Assembly: GCA_022796795.1 (NCBI GenBank)
Contig: JAAWJI010000016.1
Span: 1 to 64,000 of the forward strand
DNA from: Lachnospiraceae bacterium
GTDB lineage: Bacteria; Bacillota; Clostridia; Lachnospirales; Lachnospiraceae
DNA length: 64,000 bases
Direction: 5' to 3'
A program made the position numbers and the translations under genes. Numbering within the stretch: the first letter of the stretch is position 1; each line of letters starts with the position of its first letter. Positions 1 to 8,889 of this stretch are shown piece after piece. Under the pieces are notes generated by a model. The model saw nothing but the letters and a program-made list of their open reading frames with translations, did not search any database and was not told the DNA's origin.

Positions 1-67
1 TTCACACCCACGCCAATCACTCCGCTGATTGGCGTGGAGCCAATACAGTTATGGGGCCGAAGGGACT
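1..67 (-). repeat. Structured intergenic repeat, copy 1
   Basis: Read on the minus strand this stretch matches 15774-15850 almost base for base, and a more diverged copy lies at 63472-63546. Within it, CGCCAATCA and TGATTGGCG (11-34) form a perfect 9-bp stem with a 6-nt loop. The same hairpin, with wobble pairs, is kept in copy 2. The element is probably cut by the window start. It is non-coding as far as I can see; its identity (MITE remnant, REP-like element or conserved RNA) is unknown. Confidence 0.75.
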
Positions 68-168
68 GCCCCTCGCCGAAGGCGACTTTAAATGGGCAGC
101 CCCTGTTACAATTCGCACCCTTATCAAATAAAAACTTTTTAAAAACTGGCGTGGGTGTGAATTGTAAT
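68..168. repeat. Hairpin-rich extension of repeat copy 1
   Basis: GGCGTGGGTGTGAA at 148-161 is the exact reverse complement of bases 1-14, so 1-161 is bounded by a 14-bp perfect inverted repeat. Inside are a TCGCC/GGCGA hairpin (73-85), a GGGACTGCCC/GGGCAGCCCC pair (62-104) and a pair joining 106-120 to 152-166. The right end has the same motif and orientation as the right end of copy 2. This nesting suggests a composite or MITE-like structure lying directly upstream of the polymerase gene. Confidence 0.55.
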
Positions 169-260
169 ACGGTTTGTTCTCGGCGTCCAGTGGATATAAT
201 TACCTCTTGAAACAGGAACGTGTGTTTGATAGAATCTGTTTATAGGAGGTGAACATACGT

Positions 261-1523
261 TTGAAAAATATAATCTTTCATATTGACGTGAATTCGGCCT
301 TCCTCTCCTGGGAGGCCGTTTACCGTCTGACTCATAAGGGCGGAAAACAGGATCTACGGGAGATTGCATCTGCGGTTGGCGGGGATGTCACTCTGCGGCA
401 TGGGATTATCCTGGCAAAATCCATTCCGGCCAAAAAATACGGCGTCAAAACCGGGGAGACCATTCTGGAAGCTAGGAGAAAATGTCCCAACTTGGAAGTG
501 GTTCCGCCTAATTATGGTCTGTATGAAAGGTGCTCTGGAGCCTTTCTGGAGATTCTGCGGGAATATTCCGATGTGGTGGAGCAGTACAGCATTGACGAGG
601 CGTTTGTAGATATGAGTACAAGCTGTCATCTCTTTGGCTCCCCAGAGACAGCAGCCCGAAAGATCAAGGACCGTATCCGGGAGGAGCTGGGATTTACAGT
701 GAATGTGGGCATATCCGGTAATAAGCTTTTGGCGAAAATGGCCTCTGACTTTCAGAAACCGGATCAAGTGCATACTCTGTACCCGGAAGAAATTCCGGCA
801 AAAATGTGGCCGCTTCCTGTGTCAGAGCTGTTTTTTGTGGGAAGATCAACAGCCGGCCGGCTTCTTTCCCTGGGAATCCGCACCATTGGAGAGCTGGCAA
901 AGGCAGATCCGGCATGGCTGCGAAGGATGCTGAAGAAACCAGGGGAGATGATCTGGGGCTTTGCCAACGGAATCGACCTGTCCCCGGTGCTGGAAACGCC
1001 TGAGGCCAACAAGGGCTATGGGAACAGCACTACCACGCCCTTTGATGTGACAGATGAGGAAACTGCAGGGCTGGTTCTTCTGGCTCTTTCCGAGACCGTG
1101 GGATACCGGCTGCGGACAGATCAGGTGCAGATCTGTGTGGTGTCTGTGGGAATTCGCTACGGGGATCTGTCCTATGCGTCCCACCAGAAAACCCTGTTGG
1201 ATTCCACAGACGTAACATGGGAAATCTACCAGGCGGCCAGGGAGCTGTTTCGGGAATTGTGGAGGGGAGAGCCCATCCGTCATCTGGCAGTGCACACAAG
1301 TCGGGTGAGCGGGGGAGATGGGGGAAGGCAGCTGGGTATTTTTGATGAGATAGACTATGAGAAGCTTCACAGGGTGGATCAGACCGTGGACGGAATCCGG
1401 CGCCGTTTCGGAGGGGACGCGGTCATGCGGGCTGCATTTGTGAATCAGCCCATTGATCACATGAGCGGAGGAATCTCCAGGGAGAAGCGATCTGTGGATT
1501 ATGAGAATGTGACGATCTGCTAG
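261..1523 (+). CDS. dinB: DNA polymerase IV (Y-family translesion polymerase)
   Basis: Error-prone DNA polymerase that copies past damaged bases. The N-terminus reads FHIDVNSAFLSW, with the first catalytic Asp at residue 9, and the second catalytic motif SIDEAF lies near residue 110. A helix-hairpin-helix (FVGRSTAGRLLSLGI) near 193 and a C-terminal little-finger domain follow, giving about 420 aa, normal for DinB/UvrX-type enzymes. I place the start at TTG 261, 11 nt after AGGAGG at 244-249; an in-frame GTG at 249 overlaps that RBS. A small gene follows closely and may be co-transcribed. Family assignment is firm; whether it is DinB or the UvrX/YqjW subgroup is not resolved. Confidence 0.93.
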   Translation: MKNIIFHIDVNSAFLSWEAVYRLTHKGGKQDLREIASAVGGDVTLRHGIILAKSIPAKKYGVKTGETILEARRKCPNLEVVPPNYGLYERCSGAFLEILREYSDVVEQYSIDEAFVDMSTSCHLFGSPETAARKIKDRIREELGFTVNVGISGNKLLAKMASDFQKPDQVHTLYPEEIPAKMWPLPVSELFFVGRSTAGRLLSLGIRTIGELAKADPAWLRRMLKKPGEMIWGFANGIDLSPVLETPEANKGYGNSTTTPFDVTDEETAGLVLLALSETVGYRLRTDQVQICVVSVGIRYGDLSYASHQKTLLDSTDVTWEIYQAARELFRELWRGEPIRHLAVHTSRVSGGDGGRQLGIFDEIDYEKLHRVDQTVDGIRRRFGGDAVMRAAFVNQPIDHMSGGISREKRSVDYENVTIC

Positions 1524-1606
1524 TGTGCGGACTTGTTTGCATTTCTCTGGTAGCGGTTGAAAATAAGGGAGCAGTACAGGAACAAGAGGGAAAGGAGGAA
1601 GAAGCC

Positions 1607-1918
1607 ATGGCATTTGGAGTTGACACAAATTCGCCAAGGGCGGACGCGGGTCTTGTGAGAGGAACCCAGAAGAAAATCGCCTGTGAGTGCTGGTTTACCA
1701 GCACAGGGAGGGTTATGCCTCTGATGGTGAAGCTGCAGGACGAGGAGGGGGAAATCCAGACAATCCGGGAGATTACTGTACATTCCCAGGAGAGGAAACG
1801 GTATGCGGGAATTCCCTCCATAGAATATGACTGTACCCTGGTGCTTCATGGACAGGAAATACGGGCATGGCTGATTTATTATCAGTCGGAAAATCAGTGG
1901 GTGATGAATTTTCGATAA
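1607..1918 (+). CDS. Small uncharacterised protein downstream of dinB
   Basis: A 103-aa protein starting at ATG 1607, 9 nt after AAAGGAGG. I do not recognise the family. It has no signal peptide or membrane segment. The C-terminal half alternates hydrophobic and polar residues as in a small beta-rich domain (YDCTLVLHGQEIRAWLIYY). It lies 83 nt after the polymerase gene, the position that YolD-like proteins hold next to UvrX polymerases in Bacillus, but the YolD signature is not obvious. The role is therefore open, and a link to translesion synthesis rests on position only. Confidence 0.7.
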   Translation: MAFGVDTNSPRADAGLVRGTQKKIACECWFTSTGRVMPLMVKLQDEEGEIQTIREITVHSQERKRYAGIPSIEYDCTLVLHGQEIRAWLIYYQSENQWVMNFR

Positions 1919-2172
1919 AAGAGCCGGAGTTACTTCAGGGGCCAGAAGACATTTTACAGCGTCCAGAAGACATTCCACGGCAAATGCATTCCCTGGGGGT
2001 GGACGACTTTGGCATTATGCCGTATGATGTAGGTATGCTGTCCGGCAAAATTCAGATTGGGTGCCAAGGGAAGAGTCTCGGTGAGAGGGAAAATGCCAGA
2101 GGCTGTTAGAGCTGGATTCCCTGGGCCAGGAGAGCTAAGATTTGACGGGAAAATGCGAGAGGAGGCGGTAAG

Positions 2173-2877
2173 GTGATCCGCATTGCAATCTGTGATGATG
2201 AGCCCTATATGTGCGACCATATCCAAGCCATGGCGTCTGCATTTTTCCGCAGAAAAAATATGGAGATATGGATTCTGCAATTTTCCAGCGGGGAGGAATT
2301 GCTGAGCTGCGGCAAGCCTTTGGATATTCTGTTTCTGGATATTCAGATGAAGGGGATGGACGGCATGGAGACAGCCAGAGAGCTGCGCAGACGTAAGTTT
2401 CGGGGGACTCTGATTTTCATCACCGTGCTTCGGGAAATGGTATTTCAGTCCTTTCAGGTACAGGCCTATGATTATCTGGTAAAGCCTGTGGACCCAGGTG
2501 ATTTTGAGAAACTCATGGAGCGTCTGTATGTTTCCATGCAAAATGCCCGGGAAGCCGGTCTGCTTGTCCAGAAGGGGAGGGAGAGCCGGATTATTTCTCT
2601 GGAGGACATTGTGTTCTGCGAAAGTATTGACAGGAAAATATACCTGCATTTATCCAGCCTGGAGGTGGTTGACTATTATGAGCGCATGGAGCAGCTGGAA
2701 ACCAAGCTGGACCACCGGTTTTTCCGCTGTCATAGAAGCTATTTGATTAATCTGAAATATCTGAAAAGCTACAAAAACGGAATTGCCTATCTGGAGGGCG
2801 GGAAGGAGATCCCTGTTTCACGTCTGCGGGGCAAGGAGTTTTCCGGTGTGATTCTACAGTATATGAAAAACAGGTAG
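2173..2877 (+). CDS. LytTR-family response regulator (AgrA-like)
   Basis: Two-component regulator of 234 aa. A receiver domain at residues 1-120 has the acidic pair CDDE (7-10), phospho-acceptor Asp56 (ILFLDIQM) and Lys in YLVKPVD. A LytTR DNA-binding domain occupies about 130-230 (FFRCHRSYLINLKYL). GTG start 2173 follows GAGGAGG at 2159-2165. It is followed 30 nt later by a GHKL histidine kinase, its probable partner. This architecture controls peptide pheromone or bacteriocin responses in Firmicutes, but no pheromone precursor or AgrB-like protease is visible nearby, so the target is unknown. Confidence 0.92.
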   Translation: MIRIAICDDEPYMCDHIQAMASAFFRRKNMEIWILQFSSGEELLSCGKPLDILFLDIQMKGMDGMETARELRRRKFRGTLIFITVLREMVFQSFQVQAYDYLVKPVDPGDFEKLMERLYVSMQNAREAGLLVQKGRESRIISLEDIVFCESIDRKIYLHLSSLEVVDYYERMEQLETKLDHRFFRCHRSYLINLKYLKSYKNGIAYLEGGKEIPVSRLRGKEFSGVILQYMKNR

Positions 2878-2907
2878 CGGCCTGCGAAATATGGGAGGAG
2901 GGAAAGG

Positions 2908-4200
2908 ATGGATGCCATAGATTTTTTTAGCGTCTATATCATGGGAAGTGTTCAGCAGCTTTTGGGATTTTATTTTTATGGCAGGCTTCTGCATAAGAAA
3001 ATCAGGTATTATTTCTATATCTTGTTTGCGCTCTGTGTGGCTGTAACGATTTCCATGGGTCCCAATGGCACAATGGCTCAATTTGGGGTCTTTGTCCTGC
3101 TGCTTACGGCAAGCGGGATTTTTATTTGCCGGTCAGACTGGAAGCCTGCTATTCTATACGCGTCCCTGGTGGTGGAGATCATGCAGCTCTGCTATGGGAT
3201 TATAAACTGCTTGCTCAGTATTTCCTATCTGTGGATGCATGTCTTTGACTCAAAGGCGGCAGGTCTCATATTCATGCTGTCCGGAAATATTCTGTCTCTT
3301 CTGTTGACTGGTATTTGCTGCTATGTGGTATGGCGGTATATTTTGTGCGATCAGGCTCAGGAAAAACAATATGTGTTTCTGATTTTAACCCCGATTCTCA
3401 TGATATTTCTTATGGAGGAATATATCAACACCGTTGTCTATGGCCGGGAGGTGGTTATAGGGAGCAACGGAAGTACAGAACATATGATGAACCATTATCA
3501 GATCCTTGTAATCCAACTGCTGGGAATGGCCAGCTTGTTCTGTATTTTATTCGCGTATAAGAAGCTTTTGCAAAGCTTTCGCCTGAGCACGGAGCTGACG
3601 CTTTTGGAGCAGGAGGAGCACTCCCTGAATCAGTATGTGGAGGAGGCCCAAGCCCGTTATGAAAAGACAAAGGCCTTCCGTCATGATGTGAGAAACCATA
3701 TTGCCGTCATAAAAAGTCTTTTGCAGGGGAATAAGGCAGAACAGGCCTTGGGCTATGTAGAGGATCTGGCGGATCTGGCGGAGGGATTGTCATTTCCCTG
3801 CAGCACCAATAATCCAGTGGTGGATGTGCTGGCAGGGAATAAATTAGGAATCGCAAAGAGCATGGGAATCCATGTGAACTGTTCCCTCCTTCTGCCCTAC
3901 CCTTGCGGAGTACGGGACATTGATTTGTGTATTATCCTGTCAAATGCCTTGGATAACGCTATCTGCGCGTGCAGAAAGGTAGAGGAAGGCCAAGAAAAAT
4001 ATATCCGGGTGACGGGGCGCCTTCAGGGAGATCTTCTTTTTCTGGAGATTGTAAACAGCTGCAACAAAATCACCGCCTTTCAAAAGGGAACAGGTTTGTC
4101 CAATATCAAGGCGGTAGTGGAAAAGTATCAGGGGGCCATGAGCGTTAAGGCTCAGAGGGGAGAATTTATGTTCCATGCGCTGCTTATCATTCCTGGGTAG
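2908..4200 (+). CDS. GHKL sensor histidine kinase (AgrC-like)
   Basis: Membrane sensor kinase of 430 aa. The first about 220 residues hold six or seven hydrophobic segments. A short coiled linker (225-255) leads to the phospho-acceptor His259 in FRHDVRNHIAVIK, a SpoOB-type dimerisation helix. A GHKL ATPase domain follows, with the N-box LSNALDNAI near 345 and a GTGLSNI glycine box near 407. It is co-oriented with the LytTR regulator 30 nt upstream and presumably phosphorylates it. The polytopic N-terminus resembles AgrC/ComD receptors for extracellular peptides. The ligand is not identifiable. Confidence 0.9.
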   Translation: MDAIDFFSVYIMGSVQQLLGFYFYGRLLHKKIRYYFYILFALCVAVTISMGPNGTMAQFGVFVLLLTASGIFICRSDWKPAILYASLVVEIMQLCYGIINCLLSISYLWMHVFDSKAAGLIFMLSGNILSLLLTGICCYVVWRYILCDQAQEKQYVFLILTPILMIFLMEEYINTVVYGREVVIGSNGSTEHMMNHYQILVIQLLGMASLFCILFAYKKLLQSFRLSTELTLLEQEEHSLNQYVEEAQARYEKTKAFRHDVRNHIAVIKSLLQGNKAEQALGYVEDLADLAEGLSFPCSTNNPVVDVLAGNKLGIAKSMGIHVNCSLLLPYPCGVRDIDLCIILSNALDNAICACRKVEEGQEKYIRVTGRLQGDLLFLEIVNSCNKITAFQKGTGLSNIKAVVEKYQGAMSVKAQRGEFMFHALLIIPG

Positions 4201-4211
4201 GTTTTTCTTCC

Positions 4212-6452
4212 TTAGCTGCCGACCTCTGGCCTGAGGATTTCTGCCATAAGCTTGAGCAGATCCGGCAAATGAGCCGGTTTTGCCATATGCGCATTCATGC
4301 CGCTTTCCCTGGATCTGCGCCTGTCTTCCTCAAAGGCATTGGAGGACAAGGCGATGATAGGAGTGTTTGCTAAAATGGGGTCCGGAAGCTGACGGATAGC
4401 CCAGGCAGCCTCATAGCCGTTCATAATGGGCATCTGGATGTCCATGAGAATCAGAGCATAGCTGCCGGGATCTGATTGGGAAATTCTTTCCAGGGCCTCG
4501 CTTCCGTCCATAGCCGTATCCACCAGGATTCCCACATCCTGCAGAAGCTCCGCCTCGATTTCCAGGTTGATTTCGTTATCGTCCACCAGCAGGATCTTTC
4601 TCTCCCCCAGGATCTTTAGCACCTGTTCCTCCGCGTCGTCCGGGGACAGCTCCTGGATTTCCTGCAGGCGCAGGGTCAGGGTTATTGTAAAACGGCTCCC
4701 TTTTCCCGGTTCGCTTTCTGCCTGGATAGCGCCTCCCATTAGCTCTGCCAGACTCTTGGCAATGGTAAGCCCAAGACCTGTGCCATGGATACCGCTCTGG
4801 GTGGTATTTTTCAGGCGCTCAAAAGGCCGGAAGACGTGTTCCAGATATTCTTTGTCAATCCCCACGCCGTTGTCCTCCACCATAAACTGGTATACCGCAT
4901 AGTTCTTGGTGGGATCCCTTTGCTCAGAAACAGAGAGTCGGATCTGTCCCCCTTTGTCGGTAAATTTAACAGCATTGCTGCAAAGGCAGTCCAGGACCTT
5001 TTTAAGCTTTCCGGAATCTACATAGACACAGGGATGATTCAGTTTGGACATATCCAGAGTAAGCATAAGATTTTTTGCCTCTGCCCCAGGGCGGACAAGA
5101 TCATAGATCTCCTGCAGGGGTTCCGACAGATTGCATTCAGACACAACATTCTGCAGGGTTCCCGATTCAATGCGGGAAATGTCCAGCACATCGTTGATAA
5201 GACAGAGAAGCTGCTCGCTGGACGCCTCAATTTTTTGCAGATAATTCTCCGCCTTTACAGAGTCCTGGAGATGATTTTTGGCCAGTACCGTATAACCGGT
5301 GATGGCATTGAGAGGAGTGCGCATGTCATGGGACATATTGGAAAGAAAGGTATTTTTGGCAATATTAGAAAGCTTTGCGTGGTTTAAGGCGTCTTCCAGC
5401 AGCTGCTTGCGTTCCATCTCGTGCTGGATCTCACCATCCACTCTTCGATACCCTAAAACAACACGGGAAATGTGATCCTTGTTCCCCACAGCGGCAATAC
5501 GCAGCTGCAGATATTGCAGCTCCTCTTCTTTTTGGACGCAATAATTAATATAGTAAGAGTTGACGCTTGATAATTTATTGCGAATATAATTGGGATCTGT
5601 GGCCTGTGTGACACGAGCACGGTCTTCCGGGCAGACCCAGGTTTTGACATAATCAGAAATATACCAGTCATAGGGACAGGTATCGAACTGTTTTCCAAAC
5701 TGATGCTCTGACCGGCTGTACAGGCGGTATGGGAGGATCTGATTGGCATCCAGATTGGCATAGAGAATAGACTCATATTCCACACTGAGGCCCTCGATAA
5801 GTTCCAGACGGCGCAGGTGTTCCTGGTGAATGACTTTCATCTCCCGGTCATATTCCTCCAGACGGCTCTGGAGCTGCTGTTCTTCCTCCATTTTTTTATT
5901 GAGGAGAAGGGCCTTTTCCTGAAATTGACGCTGTTTTTTCTCTGTGGCGTCAGCGGCAAACACATAGAAGATATTTCCAGCGTAGTCGCTGTGAAGGAAA
6001 TGACCATAATCCTCCACCCACCGGATCTCTCCGCCCTTTTGGATGATACGATATTCCACATAATCCAGATCATACTGGCTGTGAGCAATCTGCTCCCGAA
6101 TACTTTCCTCCACCTCTTCCAGGTCATCTGGGTGAACAAGGCCCCGAAAGGAATGGTCTGTGTGCATGAGGAAATCTTTGTAGGTATCGCAGTTAAAAAT
6201 GCGCAGCATAGCCTTGTTGGCATAGAGAATATTTTCTTCGCCATCCGCCTGATAGATAAAGAAGCCTCCGGGCATTTCATCCAGAAATTTTCTTATCTCA
6301 ATCGCAGTATGGGGATTCACATTCCCCAAAACAGAGGCCAGCTTCTGAGACTGTGCCGCCCCTTCCACCTCAGGGGAAAAGGGTTCCGGCACATCCAGCG
6401 CAGATAAAAGATATTCAATTAATCCGTGATCCATATTTGTTTGACCGTTCAA
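4212..6452 (-). CDS. Soluble PAS hybrid histidine kinase with receiver domain
   Basis: A 746-aa signalling protein without membrane segments, so cytoplasmic. In order: a PAS/PAC domain at about 58-170 (FFIYQADGEENILYANKAM), a coiled coil (175-220), a second PAS-like region (220-345), a HisKA helix with His375 in SHDMRTPLNA, a HATPase domain, and a C-terminal receiver with Asp671 (LILMDIQMP). The start is TTG 6452, preceded by GAGGGGG; an ATG seven codons on is the alternative. An extended -10 (TGATATACT, minus strand) lies about 55 nt upstream. It converges with the GHKL kinase, 11 bp between stops. No output regulator is adjacent. Confidence 0.9.
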   Translation of the reverse strand: MNGQTNMDHGLIEYLLSALDVPEPFSPEVEGAAQSQKLASVLGNVNPHTAIEIRKFLDEMPGGFFIYQADGEENILYANKAMLRIFNCDTYKDFLMHTDHSFRGLVHPDDLEEVEESIREQIAHSQYDLDYVEYRIIQKGGEIRWVEDYGHFLHSDYAGNIFYVFAADATEKKQRQFQEKALLLNKKMEEEQQLQSRLEEYDREMKVIHQEHLRRLELIEGLSVEYESILYANLDANQILPYRLYSRSEHQFGKQFDTCPYDWYISDYVKTWVCPEDRARVTQATDPNYIRNKLSSVNSYYINYCVQKEEELQYLQLRIAAVGNKDHISRVVLGYRRVDGEIQHEMERKQLLEDALNHAKLSNIAKNTFLSNMSHDMRTPLNAITGYTVLAKNHLQDSVKAENYLQKIEASSEQLLCLINDVLDISRIESGTLQNVVSECNLSEPLQEIYDLVRPGAEAKNLMLTLDMSKLNHPCVYVDSGKLKKVLDCLCSNAVKFTDKGGQIRLSVSEQRDPTKNYAVYQFMVEDNGVGIDKEYLEHVFRPFERLKNTTQSGIHGTGLGLTIAKSLAELMGGAIQAESEPGKGSRFTITLTLRLQEIQELSPDDAEEQVLKILGERKILLVDDNEINLEIEAELLQDVGILVDTAMDGSEALERISQSDPGSYALILMDIQMPIMNGYEAAWAIRQLPDPILANTPIIALSSNAFEEDRRRSRESGMNAHMAKPAHLPDLLKLMAEILRPEVGS

Positions 6453-6569
6453 AAAGCTGTCCCCCTCTTCTTGCGGCTGTGGGCGCCGCCCATTGCCTAC
6501 AGAGACAGTATATCATTTTTTCGGGCGGTTGGGAATGGAAAAATGAAATCATTTTATCATCAATTTCCA

Positions 6570-7079
6570 TCATTTTTCCATGACGCTGATGGATTCGATT
6601 CCCACGCTTCCGCCCCGGACTACCTCAATGTCTTTAAATTCCGATTTGATAAGCTGGACCACCGCGTCGTTTTTGGTGGCTGTCTGAACGAACTCCAGCA
6701 GCAGACTGTCCCGGCCGTAGTCAATGACCCGAGCCTTGAAGGTCTCAGCGATCTGAAACAGCTCCGTCTTGTCCGCAGGCGTGCAGCTGCGCACCTTAAT
6801 ATAGAGAATTTCCTTCATGCGGACAAAGATATCCGTGAAGTCTATGACCTTGATGACCTCTACCATGCGGTTCAGCTGCTTTTTGATCTGCTCAAAGGTT
6901 TCATCGTCGCTGACCGTGGCGATGGTCATGCGGGATACGGTGGGATCTTCAGTGGTTCCCACGGTCAGGCTGTCCAGGTTGTAGCATTTGCCAGAAAATA
7001 GTCCGGAAATCTTGGACAGCACGCCTACCTGATTTTCTACATACAGAGAAATCCATCTCTTTTTCATTGCGTTATCCAT
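6570..7079 (-). CDS. ilvN: Acetolactate synthase, small regulatory subunit
   Basis: Regulatory subunit of acetolactate (acetohydroxyacid) synthase, the first common step of valine, leucine and isoleucine synthesis. Its N-terminal ACT domain (ISLYVENQVGVLSKISGLF) confers valine feedback inhibition, and the C-terminal domain (about 85-165) has the usual VIDYGRDSLLLEF region. At 169 aa it is full length. The ATG start at 7079 has AGGAGG 9 nt upstream. It lies 61 nt after the catalytic subunit gene and shares its T-box-controlled transcript. Confidence 0.96.
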   Translation of the reverse strand: MDNAMKKRWISLYVENQVGVLSKISGLFSGKCYNLDSLTVGTTEDPTVSRMTIATVSDDETFEQIKKQLNRMVEVIKVIDFTDIFVRMKEILYIKVRSCTPADKTELFQIAETFKARVIDYGRDSLLLEFVQTATKNDAVVQLIKSEFKDIEVVRGGSVGIESISVMEK

Positions 7080-7140
7080 GTAATTGCCTCCTTGTATGGT
7101 TCTGTGGGATGAGGATCATTCTAATATTTGAAACAAAATT

Positions 7141-8865
7141 TCAGTCCAGGATCATATCTTCCAGTGTACCGCCGGGTTTGATCATGGGATAGACCATTTC
7201 CTCCGGGTCAATGAGGAACTCAATCAGGGTGGGCACGGTTTTGCTCTGTCGGGCCTGGGCAAAGGCAGCGGCTACCTCCTCCTTTTTCGTGACGCGGAGT
7301 CCCTTGGCGCCATAGCTTTCCGCCAGCCTCACAAAGTCCGGAGTATACTCGGGATATTCCCTCCGGTCTGTGCGCCGGGACAGGGCGCCGGCCTTTAAAT
7401 TGGTCATGCCGTACCGCTTTCCATAAAACAGGTTTTGCCACTGCCGCACCATACCCAGGTAGGTGTTATTGAAAATACAGATAATCACAGGCAGCTCCTC
7501 CAGCACAGCTGTAGCCAGCTCCTGAATGTTCATCTGGATGCCTCCGTCCCCGGAAATGGAGATGACAGGGGTGTCTGGGCTTCCGATTTGTGCGCCGATG
7601 GCCCCGGGCAGGCCATACCCCATGGTGCCCAGGCCTCCGGAGGTGAGAAGCTTTCGCTTTTCCGTAATATCCACATACTGTGTGACAAGCATCTGGTGCT
7701 GTCCTACGTCTGTGACCAGAATTGCTTCCTCAAATTGCTGATTGATCTCCTTAAAAATATCCATGGGGCTCAAACGGCTATTCGGCCGCATAACAAGGGG
7801 ATGATCTGCCTTCCAGCCGTCAATCTGAGAGGGCCAGCGGCTGGAGTGGTGCGAGTGGTTTTCCTGAAGATATTCCTCCATTTTTTCCAAGGCTTCCCTG
7901 GCGTCTGCCACAATGGGAATATCCACGTGGATATTTTTGGAAATGGAGGCTGTGTCAATGTCAATGTGCACGATCTGGGCGTGGGGCGCAAATTCCCGGA
8001 AACGTCCGGTAATCCGGTCATTGAAGCGGGTGCCGATGGAGAACAAAAGATCGCAGCTGCTGACAGCCATGTTGGCGGCATAGGAGCCGTGCATGCCCAG
8101 ATTTCCCACATACAGGGGATGCCGGGTGGAGATGGCTCCCCGGCCCATAATGGTGGTCACCACGGGTACGCCTGTTTTATCCACTACCCGGGTGAACACC
8201 TCATTTGCCTGGGCTATGTTTACGCCTCCCCCCACCAGGAATAGAGGCTTCTTGGCCTTTTGCAGAAGCTTTAAGGCCCGTTTCAGCTGACCGATATGAA
8301 TGCCGGTGTTGGGTTTATATCCCCGGATATTCACAGTTTTGGGATATTCCCCAGGTCCCAGCTCTGCCATCACATCCTTAGGCAGGTCCACCAGCACAGG
8401 ACCAGGCCTTCCAGTGCGGGCAATGTAGAAGGCCTCTCTGACAATGCGGCCCAGATCCGCCCGGTTTCGCACCGTGACGCCGTATTTAGTAATGCTGCGG
8501 GTAATACCCACAATATCTACCTCCTGGAAGGCGTCGTTTCCAATCAGGTGCCGGGGCACCTGTCCTGTAAAGCACACCAGGGGCACGCTGTCATAGTTGG
8601 CGGTGGCAAGTCCGGTGACCAGGTTGGTGGCTCCGGGACCGCTGGTCACCAGACAGACGCCAACCTTTCCTGTGGTCCGGGCATAGGCGTCCGCCTCATG
8701 AACAAGGGCCTGTTCGTGACGGGGAAGAACCACGGCAATCTCATTTTGCCGGTACAGCTCGTCGCTGATATCAATGGTGCATGCGCCGGGATAGCCGAAG
8801 AGAACCTCCACGCCCTCCTCCTTTAAAGCGTTCACCAGTAGTTTGTTGCCTGAAATCTGTTTCAT
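7141..8865 (-). CDS. ilvB: Acetolactate synthase, large catalytic subunit
   Basis: Thiamine-diphosphate enzyme that condenses two pyruvates, or pyruvate and 2-ketobutyrate, to acetohydroxy acids. The 574-aa chain has the usual three domains: Pyr domain with catalytic Glu51 (LPRHEQALVHEADAYA), central FAD-binding-like domain, and PP domain with the TPP motif GDGGIQMN followed by FNN. Start ATG 8865 follows AAAGGAGTG. It is the first gene of ilvB-ilvN and is preceded by a T-box riboswitch, so expression should rise when a branched-chain tRNA is uncharged. Confidence 0.97.
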   Translation of the reverse strand: MKQISGNKLLVNALKEEGVEVLFGYPGACTIDISDELYRQNEIAVVLPRHEQALVHEADAYARTTGKVGVCLVTSGPGATNLVTGLATANYDSVPLVCFTGQVPRHLIGNDAFQEVDIVGITRSITKYGVTVRNRADLGRIVREAFYIARTGRPGPVLVDLPKDVMAELGPGEYPKTVNIRGYKPNTGIHIGQLKRALKLLQKAKKPLFLVGGGVNIAQANEVFTRVVDKTGVPVVTTIMGRGAISTRHPLYVGNLGMHGSYAANMAVSSCDLLFSIGTRFNDRITGRFREFAPHAQIVHIDIDTASISKNIHVDIPIVADAREALEKMEEYLQENHSHHSSRWPSQIDGWKADHPLVMRPNSRLSPMDIFKEINQQFEEAILVTDVGQHQMLVTQYVDITEKRKLLTSGGLGTMGYGLPGAIGAQIGSPDTPVISISGDGGIQMNIQELATAVLEELPVIICIFNNTYLGMVRQWQNLFYGKRYGMTNLKAGALSRRTDRREYPEYTPDFVRLAESYGAKGLRVTKKEEVAAAFAQARQSKTVPTLIEFLIDPEEMVYPMIKPGGTLEDMILD

Positions 8866-8889
8866 AGAAAAAGCACTCCTTTCCTGCTT

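Noticed and set aside
1867..2109. An 80-codon plus-strand frame between the small dinB neighbour and the response regulator
   Set aside because: It begins inside the preceding gene in another frame, lacks an RBS and has no domain features.
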